From the NCBI RefSeq assembly GCF_023721755.1, contig NZ_JAMDLH010000006.1, positions 62,001 to 126,000 of the forward strand: a stretch of DNA of 64,000 nt. Direction: 5' to 3'. The DNA comes from Pleomorphomonas sp. NRK KF1. Lineage in GTDB: Bacteria > Pseudomonadota > Alphaproteobacteria > Rhizobiales > Pleomorphomonadaceae. Of the stretch, positions 9,382 through 19,172 are shown piece by piece; the stretch's first letter is position 1, and every line of letters starts with the position of its first letter. Below the pieces are notes generated by a model. It did not search any database. It was given only the letters and a program-made list of their open reading frames with translations, and was not told the DNA's origin. A program made the translations under genes and the position numbers.

Positions 9382-10488
9382 ATGGCTGGCTATATTCTGA
9401 GACGCCTTCTCCTGATGATTCCGACACTGATCGGCATCATGGCCATCAATTTCGCCGTCGTGCAGTTTGCGCCCGGCGGGCCGGTGGAGAAGGTGATCGC
9501 CAAGCTTCAGGGCACCGACATCGGCGCCACCGATCGCTTTACGGGCGCCGGCGCAGATCTCGGGGGGCAGTCGCCCGACCAGATGTCGGGCGAGGCGATC
9601 ACGTCCAAGTATCGCGGAGCACAAGGGCTCGATCCCGAGTTCATCAAGAAACTCGAGAAGGAGTTCGGCTTCGACAAGCCGCCGCTCGAACGCTTCGGGC
9701 TGATGCTGTGGAACTACGCCCGCTTCGACTTCGGCGAGAGCTATTTCCGCTCCATTTCGGTGATCGACCTCATCAAGGAAAAGCTGCCGGTCTCGATCTC
9801 GCTCGGCCTCTGGATGACGCTTCTGTCCTACGGCATCTCCATTCCGCTCGGCATTGCCAAGGCGGTGCGCGACGGTTCGCGCTTCGACGTCTGGACGTCC
9901 TTCGTCATCGCCGTGGGATATGCCGTTCCAAGCTTCCTGTTCGGCATCCTGCTGATCGTGCTGTTTGCCGGCGGATCGTTCTGGTCGATCTTTCCGCTGC
10001 GCGGGCTGACATCCGAGGGCTGGGGCGCCATGGGCTGGCCCGAGCGCATCCTGGACTATTTCTGGCACATGGCGCTGCCACTCCTCGCCATGGCGACCCA
10101 TGCCTTTGCGACCACGACGCTATTGGTCAAGAACTCGTTCCTCGACGAAATCCGCAAACAGTATGTGCTAACGGCGCGCATGAAGGGACTTTCTGAACGA
10201 AAGGTGCTCTATGGGCACGTGTTCCGCAACGCCATGCTGATCGTGATCGCCGGGTTCCCTGGCGCTTTCATAGCCTCCTTCTTTGCCGGATCGCTGTTGA
10301 TCGAGACGATCTTCTCCCTCGACGGTCTCGGACTGCTGTCCTTCGAATCGGTGATCAATCGCGACTATGCCGTCGTGTTCGCGACCCTTTATGTCTTCTC
10401 GCTGATGGGCCTCGTCATCAACATCCTCTCCGACCTCACCTACATGTGGATCGATCCGCGCATCGATTTCGAAAGCCGGGAGGTATGA
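9382..10488 (+). CDS. yejB: Peptide ABC transporter permease YejB
   Basis: The 368-residue membrane protein starts MAGYILRRLLLMIPTL, the typical first helix of DppB/OppB-type permeases, and has a long periplasmic insert after helix 1 as in YejB. The C-terminal half carries about five further hydrophobic segments and the coupling-loop region (TARMKGLSERKVLYGHVFRN) that contacts the ATPase. It lies 26 bases after yejA and its stop overlaps the start of yejE in an ATGA, which suggests translational coupling. Confidence 0.95.
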   Translation: MAGYILRRLLLMIPTLIGIMAINFAVVQFAPGGPVEKVIAKLQGTDIGATDRFTGAGADLGGQSPDQMSGEAITSKYRGAQGLDPEFIKKLEKEFGFDKPPLERFGLMLWNYARFDFGESYFRSISVIDLIKEKLPVSISLGLWMTLLSYGISIPLGIAKAVRDGSRFDVWTSFVIAVGYAVPSFLFGILLIVLFAGGSFWSIFPLRGLTSEGWGAMGWPERILDYFWHMALPLLAMATHAFATTTLLVKNSFLDEIRKQYVLTARMKGLSERKVLYGHVFRNAMLIVIAGFPGAFIASFFAGSLLIETIFSLDGLGLLSFESVINRDYAVVFATLYVFSLMGLVINILSDLTYMWIDPRIDFESREV

Positions 10489-11615
10489 CGTCCATGAATG
10501 CCCTTCCCGCAGGAAAACGCCCCTGGCTTTCGCCCGTCAACCGCCGCCGGTGGCAGAATTTCAAGGCCAACCGCCGGGGCTGGTGGTCGTTCTGGATCTT
10601 CCTGGTGCTGTTCGTGGCGACGCTTCTGTCCAACGTCATTGCCAACGACCGGCCTATCGTCGTCTCCTACAAGGGCGAGATCCTGTTCCCGGTGCTGGTC
10701 GACTACCCGGAGGAGAAATTCGGCGGCTTCCTCGCCATCACCAATTATCGCGATCCCTACAATCGCGACGAGATCGAGAACAACGGCTGGATGATCTGGC
10801 CTCCGATCCGCTATTCCTTCGACACGCCCAACACCGACGCGCCGACGCCGGCGCCCTCGCCACCCGCCTTCCTTCTCTCCCCCGCCGAGCGCTGCGCCGC
10901 CTACGCCGAGGGCGTGAACGACCGGGAGTGCGTGTTTGGCAACATGAACTGGCTCGGAACCGACGACCAGGGGCGCGACGTCGTCGCTCGCGCCCTCTAT
11001 GGCTTCCGCATCTCCGTCCTGTTCGGCCTGACGCTTGCCGTCATCTCCTCGCTCGTCGGCATCGCCATCGGCGCCGTGCAGGGCTACTACGGCGGCCTCA
11101 CCGATCTCCTGATGCAGCGCTTCATCGAAATCTGGAACGCGGTGCCGACGCTCTACCTCCTGATCATCGTCTCCTCGGTGATCGCGCCGTCCTTCCTGGT
11201 GCTGCTGTTGATCCTGCTCGCCTTCTCATGGACGCATCTCGTCGGCGTCGTGCGCGCCGAGTTCCTGAGAGCCCGCAATTTCGAATTCGTGCGCGCGGCG
11301 AGGGCGCTCGGCGTCGGCAACCTCACCATCATGTGGCGGCACCTTCTGCCCAACGCCATGGTGGCGACGCTGACCTTCCTGCCCTTCATCCTCAATGGAT
11401 CGATCACGACGCTGACCTCGCTCGACTATCTCGGCTTCGGCCTGCCGGCGGGCTACCCGTCGCTTGGCGAACTGCTCCGCCAGGGCAAGACCAACGTCTT
11501 CGCGCCCTGGCTCGGTATCACCGGCTTCTGCGTGGTCGCCGTCATGCTGAGTTTGCTGATCTTCATCGGCGAGGCGGTGCGCGACGCCTTCGACCCGCGC
11601 AAGACGTTCCAGTGA
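10485..11615 (+). CDS. yejE: Peptide ABC transporter permease YejE
   Basis: The 376-residue inner-membrane protein is the second permease of the Yej importer. It has a cytoplasmic basic N-terminus (SPVNRRRWQNFKANRRG), a first helix at about 28-48, a long periplasmic segment with YPEEKFGGFLAITNYRDPY, and a DppC-like core with GTDDQGRDVVARALYGFRIS and the EFVRAARALG coupling loop. I start at the ATG overlapping the yejB stop, preceded by GGGAGG; another ATG three codons later is possible. Confidence 0.94.
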   Translation: MTSMNALPAGKRPWLSPVNRRRWQNFKANRRGWWSFWIFLVLFVATLLSNVIANDRPIVVSYKGEILFPVLVDYPEEKFGGFLAITNYRDPYNRDEIENNGWMIWPPIRYSFDTPNTDAPTPAPSPPAFLLSPAERCAAYAEGVNDRECVFGNMNWLGTDDQGRDVVARALYGFRISVLFGLTLAVISSLVGIAIGAVQGYYGGLTDLLMQRFIEIWNAVPTLYLLIIVSSVIAPSFLVLLLILLAFSWTHLVGVVRAEFLRARNFEFVRAARALGVGNLTIMWRHLLPNAMVATLTFLPFILNGSITTLTSLDYLGFGLPAGYPSLGELLRQGKTNVFAPWLGITGFCVVAVMLSLLIFIGEAVRDAFDPRKTFQ

Positions 11616-11623
11616 GGCCCGCC

Positions 11624-13264
11624 ATGACTGACACCTCCGGCGGCGCCCTTCTCTCCGTCCGCAATCTCTCCGTCGCCTTCCGCCACGAGCATGGCGAAAC
11701 GCTCGCCGCCTCCGGCGTCTCCTTCGATCTGGAGAAGGGCCGGACGCTGGCCGTCGTCGGAGAAAGCGGCTCGGGCAAATCGGTGACAGCCCTGTCGATC
11801 GTACGCCTGCTGCCCTATCCGGCGGCCCGGCATCCGTCCGGCGAGATCCTCTACAAGGGGCATGACCTCCTGAAGGCGGAGGAAGCCGAGCTCAGAAAGA
11901 TCCGTGGCGCCGACATCACCATGGTATTCCAGGAGCCGATGACCTCGCTCAACCCGCTGCATTCGATCGAGCGGCAGATCGGCGAGATCCTGAAGCTGCA
12001 TGGCGCCAGCGGCGACGCCAACGTGCGCCGTCGGGTGATCGAACTCTTGAACGAAGTCGGCATTCCCGATCCGGAGACCCGGCTTTCTGCCTATCCGCAC
12101 CAGCTTTCCGGCGGCCAGCGCCAGCGCGTGATGATCGCCATGGCGCTCGCCAACGCGCCAGACCTCCTGATCGCCGACGAGCCGACCACCGCGCTCGACG
12201 TCACCGTGCAGGCGCAGATCCTGACTCTGTTGAAGTCGCTGCAGGCGCGGCATGGCATGGCCATCCTGTTCATCACCCATGACCTCGGCATCGTAGAGCG
12301 CTTCGCCGACGACGTGGTGGTGATGACCGGTGGCGAGGTGGTCGAGGCGGGCCCGACGGCCGAAGTGTTTGCCGCTCCGAAGCACGACTACACCCGCCAC
12401 CTGATGGCGGCGGCGCCAAAGGGCGAGCCACCGGCTGCCTCGATGGAGGCTCCGGTCATCGTCGAGGCTGACCAGTTGCGCGTCTGGTTTCCGATCAAGG
12501 CCGGCTTCCTTCGGCGGACCGTCGGCCACGTGAAGGCGGTGGACGGCGTCGACGTCAAGCTCAGGGCCGGTCAAACGTTGGGCGTGGTCGGCGAAAGCGG
12601 ATCGGGCAAGACGACGCTGGGCCTTGCCCTTCTTCGCCTGATTTCCTCGGAAGGACCGATTGCGGTGCTCGGCCGCCGCATCGACGGACTGGACTCTCGC
12701 GCCATGCGGCCGCTGCGACGCGACGTGCAAGCCGTATTCCAGGACCCTTATGGCTCGCTGTCTCCACGCATGACGGTGGCCGACATCGTTGGCGAGGGGC
12801 TGGCGGTACACGAGCCAAGACTCAGTGCCGAGGCCCGCGACGCGCGCGTCGTCGAAGCGCTCGTCGAGGTCGGCCTCGACCCCGAAACGCGCCACCGTTA
12901 CCCGCACGAGTTCTCCGGCGGTCAGCGACAGCGCATCGCCATCGCCCGCGCCATGGTGCTGAAACCCAAGTTCGTCATGCTCGATGAGCCGACCTCGGCC
13001 CTCGACATGAGCGTGCAGGCTCAGGTGGTCGACCTTCTGCGCGACCTTCAGGCGCGGCATGGCCTGGCCTACATGTTCATCTCTCACGACCTCAAGGTCG
13101 TGAGGGCGCTGGCCAACGATCTCATTGTCATGAAAGCGGGAAAGGTGGTGGAGGCGGGGCCGGCCACCGAGGTATTCGCCGCACCGAAAGAGCCCTACAC
13201 GCAAGCACTGATGGCTGCGGCGTTCCGTTTGGAGGCAGTGGGCAGCGTCGCTGCGGAAACCTAG
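11624..13264 (+). CDS. yejF: Peptide ABC transporter dual ATPase YejF
   Basis: The 546-residue protein holds two ATP-binding cassettes in tandem and powers the YejBE permease pair. Each half has a Walker A motif (GESGSGKS and GESGSGKT), a signature (LSGGQRQR and FSGGQRQR), Walker B followed by DEPTTALD or DEPTSALD, and a switch His (ITHDLG, ISHDLK). The single gene with two cassettes is typical of YejF, in contrast with the separate OppD/OppF. It starts 8 bases after yejE. Its stop TAG shares a palindromic CTAG with the stop of the convergent DUF1284 gene. Confidence 0.95.
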   Translation: MTDTSGGALLSVRNLSVAFRHEHGETLAASGVSFDLEKGRTLAVVGESGSGKSVTALSIVRLLPYPAARHPSGEILYKGHDLLKAEEAELRKIRGADITMVFQEPMTSLNPLHSIERQIGEILKLHGASGDANVRRRVIELLNEVGIPDPETRLSAYPHQLSGGQRQRVMIAMALANAPDLLIADEPTTALDVTVQAQILTLLKSLQARHGMAILFITHDLGIVERFADDVVVMTGGEVVEAGPTAEVFAAPKHDYTRHLMAAAPKGEPPAASMEAPVIVEADQLRVWFPIKAGFLRRTVGHVKAVDGVDVKLRAGQTLGVVGESGSGKTTLGLALLRLISSEGPIAVLGRRIDGLDSRAMRPLRRDVQAVFQDPYGSLSPRMTVADIVGEGLAVHEPRLSAEARDARVVEALVEVGLDPETRHRYPHEFSGGQRQRIAIARAMVLKPKFVMLDEPTSALDMSVQAQVVDLLRDLQARHGLAYMFISHDLKVVRALANDLIVMKAGKVVEAGPATEVFAAPKEPYTQALMAAAFRLEAVGSVAAET

Positions 13265-13713
13265 ATGGGATCGCGGGCCGACCGGAACAGCGTGCCCCTG
13301 TAGGCGTCAGCGGCGATGTCGCGGCACAGCGGCTGCCATTCGCAGAGGGCGCAAGCAGCTTCAAACGCGCCGTCCCGATAGGCCGATCGCAGGCGCGCCC
13401 GAAGTTCCTCATCGAACGCGAGGCGATCGCCGAAGTTGAACGGCCTATCGAGAAGACTGGAGACGAGAGAAAGCGCGCGCCGGTCACGCTCGGGGACCGT
13501 TGCTTCATTGCAATGGGGGTGTTCGTCGGAGCGGCAAAGAGGCTCGCAGATGTCGTCCGGCCCCTCGACGATCTCGACCCTCGCGCCCGCCACAAGCCGG
13601 GCAGCGGTCGCCGTCATTCCGGCGACGAACTCCGGCGAATAGCCAAGCCCCTTGTAGGTCAGGAGGCAGAGGAGGTGGTGCCCCCTCAGCCTCACCGTGT
13701 TCCCATCGACCAC
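13261..13713 (-). CDS. DUF1284-family cysteine-rich protein
   Basis: The 150-residue product begins with RLRGHHLLCLLTYKGLGYSP, the hallmark of DUF1284. Function is not established. Seven cysteines are visible: C16, then C56-x3-C60-x7-C68, and C121-x2-C124-x5-C130. The last two clusters and the early HH could bind a metal or an iron-sulfur centre, which is inference. It lies 9 bases downstream of gcrA on the same strand and is probably cotranscribed with it. It overlaps the yejF stop by 4 bases. Confidence 0.8.
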   Translation of the reverse strand: MVDGNTVRLRGHHLLCLLTYKGLGYSPEFVAGMTATAARLVAGARVEIVEGPDDICEPLCRSDEHPHCNEATVPERDRRALSLVSSLLDRPFNFGDRLAFDEELRARLRSAYRDGAFEAACALCEWQPLCRDIAADAYRGTLFRSARDPI

Positions 13714-13722
13714 GACCGGCGA

Positions 13723-14274
13723 TCAGCCGGCGGCCTTGCGATCGCGCTCGCGGCGACGCTCGGCCGACGGCTGGTAGGCGATCCGGGCATGGAAGGCGCA
13801 ATAGGGAATACCGACCTCCGACTTGCGGCCGCAGAAGAAGAAGTCCGGCTTACCGGGGTCACCCACCGGCCACTTGCAGGTGCTTTCGGTGAGGGAGAGG
13901 ATGGTGACCTTTTCGAATACGGGCGGCTCGATCTCGGCAACCGGAGCCATTGCCAGCGCCTCCTCGGCCTGGGAATCCGCCTTGAGAGCCGTAGCGCCAA
14001 TCGTGATCGGCCGAACAGGCGCCGTCGGCCGGCTCGTCGGCTGGGCTTGGGCAACCGGACGGCTGGCAGCGGACTTGACGCGCGGCGGCGCGGCAACGGT
14101 CGGGCGCGCCGGCTGTACCTGCGGCTTCGAACGACCCGACAATCCCAGCCGGTGCACTTTGCCGATCACCGCGTTTCGTGTCACGGCGCCGAGTTCAGCC
14201 GCGATCTGGCTGGCGCTCAACCCTTCAGACCAGAGCGTCTTGAGGCGCTCGACGCGTTCGTCGGTCCAGGACAT
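13723..14274 (-). CDS. gcrA: Cell-cycle regulator GcrA
   Basis: GcrA is an alphaproteobacterial transcription factor that binds RNA polymerase sigma-70 and acts at promoters with CcrM-methylated GANTC sites. The 183-residue product begins MSWTDERVERLKTLWSEG, the conserved N-terminal helix-turn-helix, with AAELGAVTRNAVIGKVHRLGL completing it by about residue 46. A Pro/Ala-rich linker follows, then the C-terminal Cys/His region (CKWPVGDP, FFFCG, YCAFH) that contacts sigma. The open frame extends 28 codons upstream, but the family start is this ATG. Two GANTC sites lie in its upstream region. Confidence 0.95.
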   Translation of the reverse strand: MSWTDERVERLKTLWSEGLSASQIAAELGAVTRNAVIGKVHRLGLSGRSKPQVQPARPTVAAPPRVKSAASRPVAQAQPTSRPTAPVRPITIGATALKADSQAEEALAMAPVAEIEPPVFEKVTILSLTESTCKWPVGDPGKPDFFFCGRKSEVGIPYCAFHARIAYQPSAERRRERDRKAAG

Positions 14275-14450
14275 CTTCTCACCCTCTCTTCGCCGCATCA
14301 CCCGGGGAATCCCTGGGGATACGCCCGGTCCACCAATAGGTCCGGCAACGCAAAACACATGCGATTGTATCGCTGGAGCGTCCCGCCACGATATCTCGTG
14401 GCGACGACATCTACGCTACAATGGGCGTTCTCTTCGGCGCAATGACCACT

Positions 14451-14539
14451 GAGTCACGCCTCGCGGCGCTTTACGACTTTTCAACAAATATCGTGGCGCC
14501 GGCGTTTCGGTTCAACCGCCATCTCCCCGCGTCTGATTC
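14451..14539. promoter_or_regulatory. Two GANTC (CcrM) sites upstream of gcrA
   Basis: GAGTC at 14451-14455 and GATTC at 14535-14539 lie in the 481-base gap between the divergent gcrA and argD. GANTC is methylated by CcrM and read by GcrA. Two copies near gcrA would fit feedback through methylation, but short motifs occur by chance, so this is a suggestion. Confidence 0.35.
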
Positions 14540-14599
14540 GCTCGGGCCGGAAATGCTTGTCGGGCTGCTTCAATTTCGGGCGGCCAAGGCTCAAAAACC

Positions 14600-14630
14600 T
14601 TGACAGATCCGGCGTTTCCCGTGGTATAGA
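14600..14630 (+). promoter_or_regulatory. Probable argD promoter
   Basis: A consensus TTGACA is followed by GGTATAGA; the -10 can be read as GGTATA with 17-base spacing or TATAGA with 19. Transcription would start about 120 bases before argD, upstream of the terminator-like hairpin. Confidence 0.6.
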
Positions 14631-14644
14631 GCCGCCTTGCGAGA

Positions 14645-14685
14645 GGCCGCGCCGCCGAGAAGCCGGGGGCGCGGCCTGCTTTTTT
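14645..14685 (+). terminator. Rho-independent-terminator-like hairpin in the argD leader
   Basis: A perfect 9-bp stem GGCCGCGCC/GGCGCGGCC with a 14-nt loop is followed within 3 bases by six T. It stands about 15 bases after the expected transcription start and 70 bases before argD. It could attenuate argD transcription or end a very short RNA. No leader peptide was recognised. Confidence 0.6.
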
Positions 14686-14755
14686 CATTCGCCGGCCTCG
14701 CGGTATCGGCACCGGCGCCCGCAGGAAAACCTCTATCACTGAAAAGGAAACTGTC

Positions 14756-15985
14756 ATGACCGCCCCCGGTTCCACCTCTCCGCTCTATGCGACATTCTCG
14801 CGCGCGGACGTGGCCTTCGAACGAGGCGAGGGGGCCTGGCTCATCGACAGCCGAGGAGAGCGCTGGCTCGACTTCGGATCAGGCATCGCCGTAAACGCCC
14901 TTGGACACGCCCATCCGCATCTCGTCGAGACGCTGAAGGCGCAGGCCGAGAAGGTCTGGCATGTCTCCAACGCCTTCCGGATTCCCGATCAGGAGCGGCT
15001 GGCCGAGCGGCTGGTCGCCAACACCTTCGCCGACCGTTGCTTCTTCACGAACTCGGGCGCCGAGGCTCTCGAATGCGCCTTCAAGACGGTGCGCCGCTTT
15101 CACTGGGCGAACGGTCATCCCGAGCGCTATCGCTTCATCACCATGGAAGGCGCCTTCCATGGTCGTACCCTGGCGACCATCGCCGCCGGTGGTCAGGAAA
15201 AGTATCTCGAAGGCTTCGGACCGAAGGTCGACGGCTTCGATCAGGTTCCCTTCAACGACATCGCGGCCGTCAAGGCGGCGGTGACGGCGGAAACCGCCGG
15301 CATCCTGGTCGAACCGATCCAGGGCGAGGGGGGCGTGCGCGTCATTCCGTCCGAAAGCCTCCGGGCGCTCAGGCAGATCTGCGACGACAACGGCCTTCTG
15401 CTGATCTTCGACGAGGTTCAGTGCGGTTACGGGCGGACGGGCCGCTTCTTTGCCCATGAGTGGGCCGGCGTCACGCCCGACGTGATGGCGGTAGCCAAAG
15501 GCATCGGCGGCGGGTTCCCCCTCGGAGCCTGCCTGGCAACCGAAGCGGCGGCGGCAGCCATGAAGGCCGGCGTGCACGGCACCACCTATGGCGGCAACCC
15601 GCTGGCCATGGCTGTCGGCAATGCCGTTCTCGATGTGGTTCTGGCCGACGGCTTCCTCGAGCGGGTACGCGCTGCCAGCCTCCGCTTCAAGCAAGCCCTG
15701 GCCGCCATCGTCGATCGTCATCCGGACCTTTTTGAAGGCGTGCGCGGCGAAGGCCTGCTCCTTGGCCTCAAGTGCAAGCGACCGGTGGCCGAGATGAACG
15801 CCGCCTTCCGCGACCAGCACCTGCTGACCATCGCAGCCGGCGACGGCGTCGTGCGTCTGCTGCCGCCGCTGATCGTCAGCGATGAGGAGATCCTGGAGGC
15901 GGTGAAGCGCATCGACGCCGCCGCGACCGCCCTCACCGCAGCTTCTTCCGCCGCCCATGGGGTGGCCGCCGCCAAGTCGGCCTGA
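14756..15985 (+). CDS. argD: Acetylornithine aminotransferase
   Basis: ArgD is a pyridoxal-phosphate enzyme that makes N-acetylornithine from N-acetylglutamate semialdehyde in arginine synthesis; many also act in the lysine pathway. The 409-residue class III aminotransferase shows [14 protein letters not shown] at about 97-110, the [12 protein letters not shown] segment at about 218-229 with the cofactor-binding Asp, and the PLP lysine in [13 protein letters not shown] (K248). It starts after AAAAGGAAA and is followed at 14 bases by argF, the usual Rhizobiales order argD-argF-hslO. Confidence 0.96.
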   Translation: MTAPGSTSPLYATFSRADVAFERGEGAWLIDSRGERWLDFGSGIAVNALGHAHPHLVETLKAQAEKVWHVSNAFRIPDQERLAERLVANTFADRCFFTNSGAEALECAFKTVRRFHWANGHPERYRFITMEGAFHGRTLATIAAGGQEKYLEGFGPKVDGFDQVPFNDIAAVKAAVTAETAGILVEPIQGEGGVRVIPSESLRALRQICDDNGLLLIFDEVQCGYGRTGRFFAHEWAGVTPDVMAVAKGIGGGFPLGACLATEAAAAAMKAGVHGTTYGGNPLAMAVGNAVLDVVLADGFLERVRAASLRFKQALAAIVDRHPDLFEGVRGEGLLLGLKCKRPVAEMNAAFRDQHLLTIAAGDGVVRLLPPLIVSDEEILEAVKRIDAAATALTAASSAAHGVAAAKSA

Positions 15986-15999
15986 GCGAGATAACAGAC

Positions 16000-16935
16000 A
16001 TGACCGACCACACTCCGAAGCATTTCCTTGACCTCACCGACCTCTCCGGCGACGAGCTTCGCTCCATCCTCGCCCGCGCCCGCGATCTCAAGTCGAAGGT
16101 AAACGGCTGCCGCCCGGGCGTAGGCCCGCTGGCCGGCAAGGTGCTGGCGATGATTTTCGAGCGTCCGTCGACGCGCACCCGCGTTTCGTTCGACGTGGGC
16201 ATGCGCCAGCTTGGCGGCGAGACCGTCATGCTGACCGGCGCCGAGATGCAGATCGGCCGCGGCGAAACCATCGCCGACACCGCCCGCGTCATGTCGCGCT
16301 ATGTCGACGCCATGATGATCCGTATTCTCGACGTCAACGCCCTGCATGAGCTGGCCGAATATGCCACCGTGCCGGTGATCAACGGTCTCACCAAGGTCAG
16401 CCATCCGACGCAGGTCATGGCTGACATCATGACGTACGAAGAGCATCGCGGCTCGGTGGCGGGCAAGACCTTCGCCTGGACCGGTGACGGCAACAACGTC
16501 CTGAACTCGCTGGTGCATGCGGCGGCCCGCTTCGGCTACACGATGCGCATCGCGACCCCGAAGGAACTCGCCCCGGCTCAGGCGCCGATCGACTGGGCGC
16601 GCGCCAACGGCGGCAGGATCGAAGTAACCAACGACCCCTTCGAGGCTGTCGACGGCGCCGATGCCATCTTCACCGACACCTGGGTATCGATGGGCGACGA
16701 GGAAGGCGAACGCCGCCGCCATAACCTCCTCACGCCCTACCAGGTGAACGACCGCCTGATGGCCGCTGCCGACAAGGACGCCGTGTTCATGCACTGCCTG
16801 CCGGCCCACCGCGGAGACGAAGTGACCTCGTCGATCATGGATGGGCCGCGGTCGATCGTCTTTGACGAGGCCGAGAACCGGCTGCACGCCCACAAGGGCA
16901 TCCTCGCCTGGTGCTTTGGAGCCATGGAGGACTGA
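16000..16935 (+). CDS. argF: Ornithine carbamoyltransferase
   Basis: ArgF joins carbamoyl phosphate and ornithine to citrulline. The 311-residue protein has the carbamoyl phosphate motif RPSTRT at residues 55-60, [11 protein letters not shown] in the middle, the ornithine-binding region DTWVSMGDE, and the C-terminal [11 protein letters not shown]. Length and motifs are standard. Its TGA stop overlaps the ATG of hslO by one base, so the two are coupled. Confidence 0.97.
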   Translation: MTDHTPKHFLDLTDLSGDELRSILARARDLKSKVNGCRPGVGPLAGKVLAMIFERPSTRTRVSFDVGMRQLGGETVMLTGAEMQIGRGETIADTARVMSRYVDAMMIRILDVNALHELAEYATVPVINGLTKVSHPTQVMADIMTYEEHRGSVAGKTFAWTGDGNNVLNSLVHAAARFGYTMRIATPKELAPAQAPIDWARANGGRIEVTNDPFEAVDGADAIFTDTWVSMGDEEGERRRHNLLTPYQVNDRLMAAADKDAVFMHCLPAHRGDEVTSSIMDGPRSIVFDEAENRLHAHKGILAWCFGAMED

Positions 16936-17930
16936 TGAGCTCTGTCGATCGCCCCCTCATGGCCGCCAACGGCGATGACGCCGTGTTGCCGTTCGCTGTC
17001 GATGCCCTCGACGTGCGAGGCCGCGTCGTGCGGCTCGGGCCGGCGATCGACGCTCTGCTCGGCCGTCATGACTATCCGCCGGCCGTCTCGCGCCTTCTCG
17101 CCGAAGCAGTCGCCCTGACTGCCCTGATCGGCACGTCGATGAAGTTCCAGGGGCGCTTCATCCTGCAAACGCAATCCGACGGGCCGGTCGGCATGCTGGT
17201 CGTCGACTTCGAGGCCCCGGACGCTCTGCGCGCCTGCGCCCGCTTCGATGCCAACGCCGTGGCGGCAGCCGTGGCTGCCGGGCACGATCGCCCGGAGGAT
17301 CTGCTCGGTCGCGGACACCTGGCAATGACCGTCGACCAGGGCGCCCACATGAGCCGCTACCAGGGCATCGTCGAACTTGACGGCCGGTCACTGGAAGAGG
17401 CGGCTCATGGCTACTTCCTCCAGTCCGAACAGATCCCGACCCGTGTCCGCCTGGCCGTAGCCGAGGTGCTGACGCGCGATCCGGGTCGCGAACCGCGTCG
17501 TGCCTGGCGGGCGGGCGGACTGTTCCTGCAGTTCCTTCCGGAGTCATCCGAGCGCACCGGACATCGCGATCTGCACCCCGGCGATGCCCCCGAGGGGGCT
17601 CTATCAGCCATCGAAGAGGACGATGCCTGGGTGGAGGCACAGAGCCTTTCGGGCACAGTGGAAGATATCGAACTGACAGATCCCTCGGTCAGCGCCGAGA
17701 CGCTGCTCTATCGACTGTTTCATGAGCGTGGCGCCCGCGTGTTCGAGCCGCAGCCGCTCGTCGAGCGTTGTCGCTGCTCACGCGACAGCGTCAGGTCGAT
17801 GATCGCCTCGTTCTCGCCAGCCGAGCGCGTGGACATGGTGGAAAACGGTCGGATCGGCGTGACCTGCGAGTTCTGCTCGACACACTATGAGTTCGACCCG
17901 CAGGAGTTCGAAACGGGCAAAGAAGCCTGA
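16935..17930 (+). CDS. hslO: Redox-regulated chaperone Hsp33
   Basis: Hsp33 is a holdase that becomes active when its C-terminal zinc centre is oxidised. The 331-residue product contains the N-terminal domain (RVVRLGPAIDALLGRH, MSRYQGIVELDGRSLEEAAHGYF) and the C-terminal zinc site CxC plus CxxC: RCRCSRD and CEFCSTHYEF, with about 30 residues between. The start used is the ATG overlapping the argF stop. Confidence 0.95.
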   Translation: MSSVDRPLMAANGDDAVLPFAVDALDVRGRVVRLGPAIDALLGRHDYPPAVSRLLAEAVALTALIGTSMKFQGRFILQTQSDGPVGMLVVDFEAPDALRACARFDANAVAAAVAAGHDRPEDLLGRGHLAMTVDQGAHMSRYQGIVELDGRSLEEAAHGYFLQSEQIPTRVRLAVAEVLTRDPGREPRRAWRAGGLFLQFLPESSERTGHRDLHPGDAPEGALSAIEEDDAWVEAQSLSGTVEDIELTDPSVSAETLLYRLFHERGARVFEPQPLVERCRCSRDSVRSMIASFSPAERVDMVENGRIGVTCEFCSTHYEFDPQEFETGKEA

Positions 17931-17953
17931 GGTCCTGAGGCTGTCGCCTTCTT

Positions 17954-18478
17954 TCAGCGCGCCGGATTTCCATAGATCGGCAAGCCGAAAGGCTCGCGAC
18001 GATAGGCGCGGAAAAGCTCCAGGCTCTCGAAATGATCGAAGGCGAACTCGGACGCCGAGGGTAGAGCGGCAAGCGAAAACCAGCGCTGCTCATCGCTCTC
18101 GTCGTCGGCCGCCCCGACCTTCTCCACCGCATTGCAAAAATGCACGAAGCTGATGTTCTGGCGATCCTCGCCTGGTCGGTCCGGGCGATCGATGATCCGC
18201 AACAGTGTCAGGTCGCGGACCCGATAGCCGGTTTCTTCGAGAATCTCGCGTATAGCGCCCTCCGGCAGCGTCTCGTCGCGTTCGACAAAACCGCCGACCA
18301 AGGCCCATTTGCCGCCTTCGAGCAGCCGCTGACTACGCTTGACCAGCAAGACCTCGTCACCGCGCAAGACAATATTGTCGGTCACCGCATGACGCAGCGC
18401 CGCCTCATGGCCGCTCTCAAACTTGCATGTGATCACGAGACAGCCGCCCCCTTCAGCCGAAGCCGCTAGCTTGCTCAC
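17954..18478 (-). CDS. NUDIX hydrolase
   Basis: The 174-residue protein carries a complete NUDIX box, G-x5-E-x7-R-E-U-x-E-E-x-G-U, read as GFVERDE, then REI, LEE and TGY. NUDIX enzymes cleave nucleoside diphosphates linked to another group; the substrate cannot be read from sequence. The protein lacks the zinc-ribbon of NudC. Its ATG overlaps the lapA stop by 4 bases, so it ends the long minus-strand transcript aroA-cmk-rpsA-sppA-ihfB-lapA. Confidence 0.88.
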   Translation of the reverse strand: MSKLAASAEGGGCLVITCKFESGHEAALRHAVTDNIVLRGDEVLLVKRSQRLLEGGKWALVGGFVERDETLPEGAIREILEETGYRVRDLTLLRIIDRPDRPGEDRQNISFVHFCNAVEKVGAADDESDEQRWFSLAALPSASEFAFDHFESLELFRAYRREPFGLPIYGNPAR

Positions 18479-18813
18479 GCAGCCTTGGGGCCGCCGATGC
18501 TCAGCGTATCAGAGGTATCGGCCGCGCGATGGCGCTCCACCTCGGCCTTGAGGCGTTCGGCTTCCCTGCGGCTCTGCCGAGCGGCACGCCGAACGTGCCC
18601 CTGGCCGAACCAAGAGCCGACGCCACCGACCAGCACGCCGAGCGCCAGCACGGCGAAGAACACCGCGTAGAGCGGCACCGTGAGCGAGAAGAAGGGTGCC
18701 GACGGGTTGAACGGGTCGAGCACCAGCGTCACCGGTTGGTTGTTGACGACGGCCAGCGCCACCACCACGATCGCCAGTGGGCCGAGAACGACGATCCGGA
18801 GAAAGGTTTTCAC
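18475..18813 (-). CDS. LapA-domain (DUF1049) inner-membrane protein
   Basis: The 112-residue product has two hydrophobic helices (about 7-26 and 40-62) separated by the PVTLVLDPFNPSAPFFS segment, then a basic coiled-coil tail (SRREAERLKAEVERHRA). This is the LapA/DUF1049 layout; E. coli LapA takes part in controlling lipopolysaccharide synthesis. In Rhizobiales a gene of this family usually follows ihfB, as here, 29 bases downstream. Confidence 0.85.
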   Translation of the reverse strand: MKTFLRIVVLGPLAIVVVALAVVNNQPVTLVLDPFNPSAPFFSLTVPLYAVFFAVLALGVLVGGVGSWFGQGHVRRAARQSRREAERLKAEVERHRAADTSDTLSIGGPKAA

Positions 18814-18842
18814 GGGGCGTCACTCCTGCGCCGACCCTAGGG

Positions 18843-19133
18843 TCAGCTCACCTTGCCGTCGTTGAGGCGCTCGCGCATTTCCTTGCCGGTCTTGAAGAAG
18901 GGCACGAACTTCTCGGACACCGGCACCTTCTCTCCGGTGCGCGGATTGCGACCCGTGCGGGCCGGCCGGCTCTTCACGGAGAAGGCGCCGAAACCCCGGA
19001 GCTCGACGCGGTCGCCGCTTTTCATGGCGTCGACGACGGTGCCAAGAATGGTGTTGACGATATTCTCGATGTCGCGCTGGTAAAGGTGCGGGTTCTGCGC
19101 CGCGATACGCGCAACCAGTTCAGACTTGATCAT
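18843..19133 (-). CDS. ihfB: Integration host factor subunit beta
   Basis: The 96-residue protein is of the HU/IHF family, starting [17 protein letters not shown] and containing [25 protein letters not shown], the DNA-binding arm with the intercalating proline. IHF bends DNA as an alpha/beta heterodimer. The [20 protein letters not shown] segment and place after rpsA-sppA identify the beta subunit rather than HU. Confidence 0.94.
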   Translation of the reverse strand: MIKSELVARIAAQNPHLYQRDIENIVNTILGTVVDAMKSGDRVELRGFGAFSVKSRPARTGRNPRTGEKVPVSEKFVPFFKTGKEMRERLNDGKVS

Positions 19134-19172
19134 GGGCTTAAAGCTCCCTGCCGGCTGAGCGAATGGAAAAAA

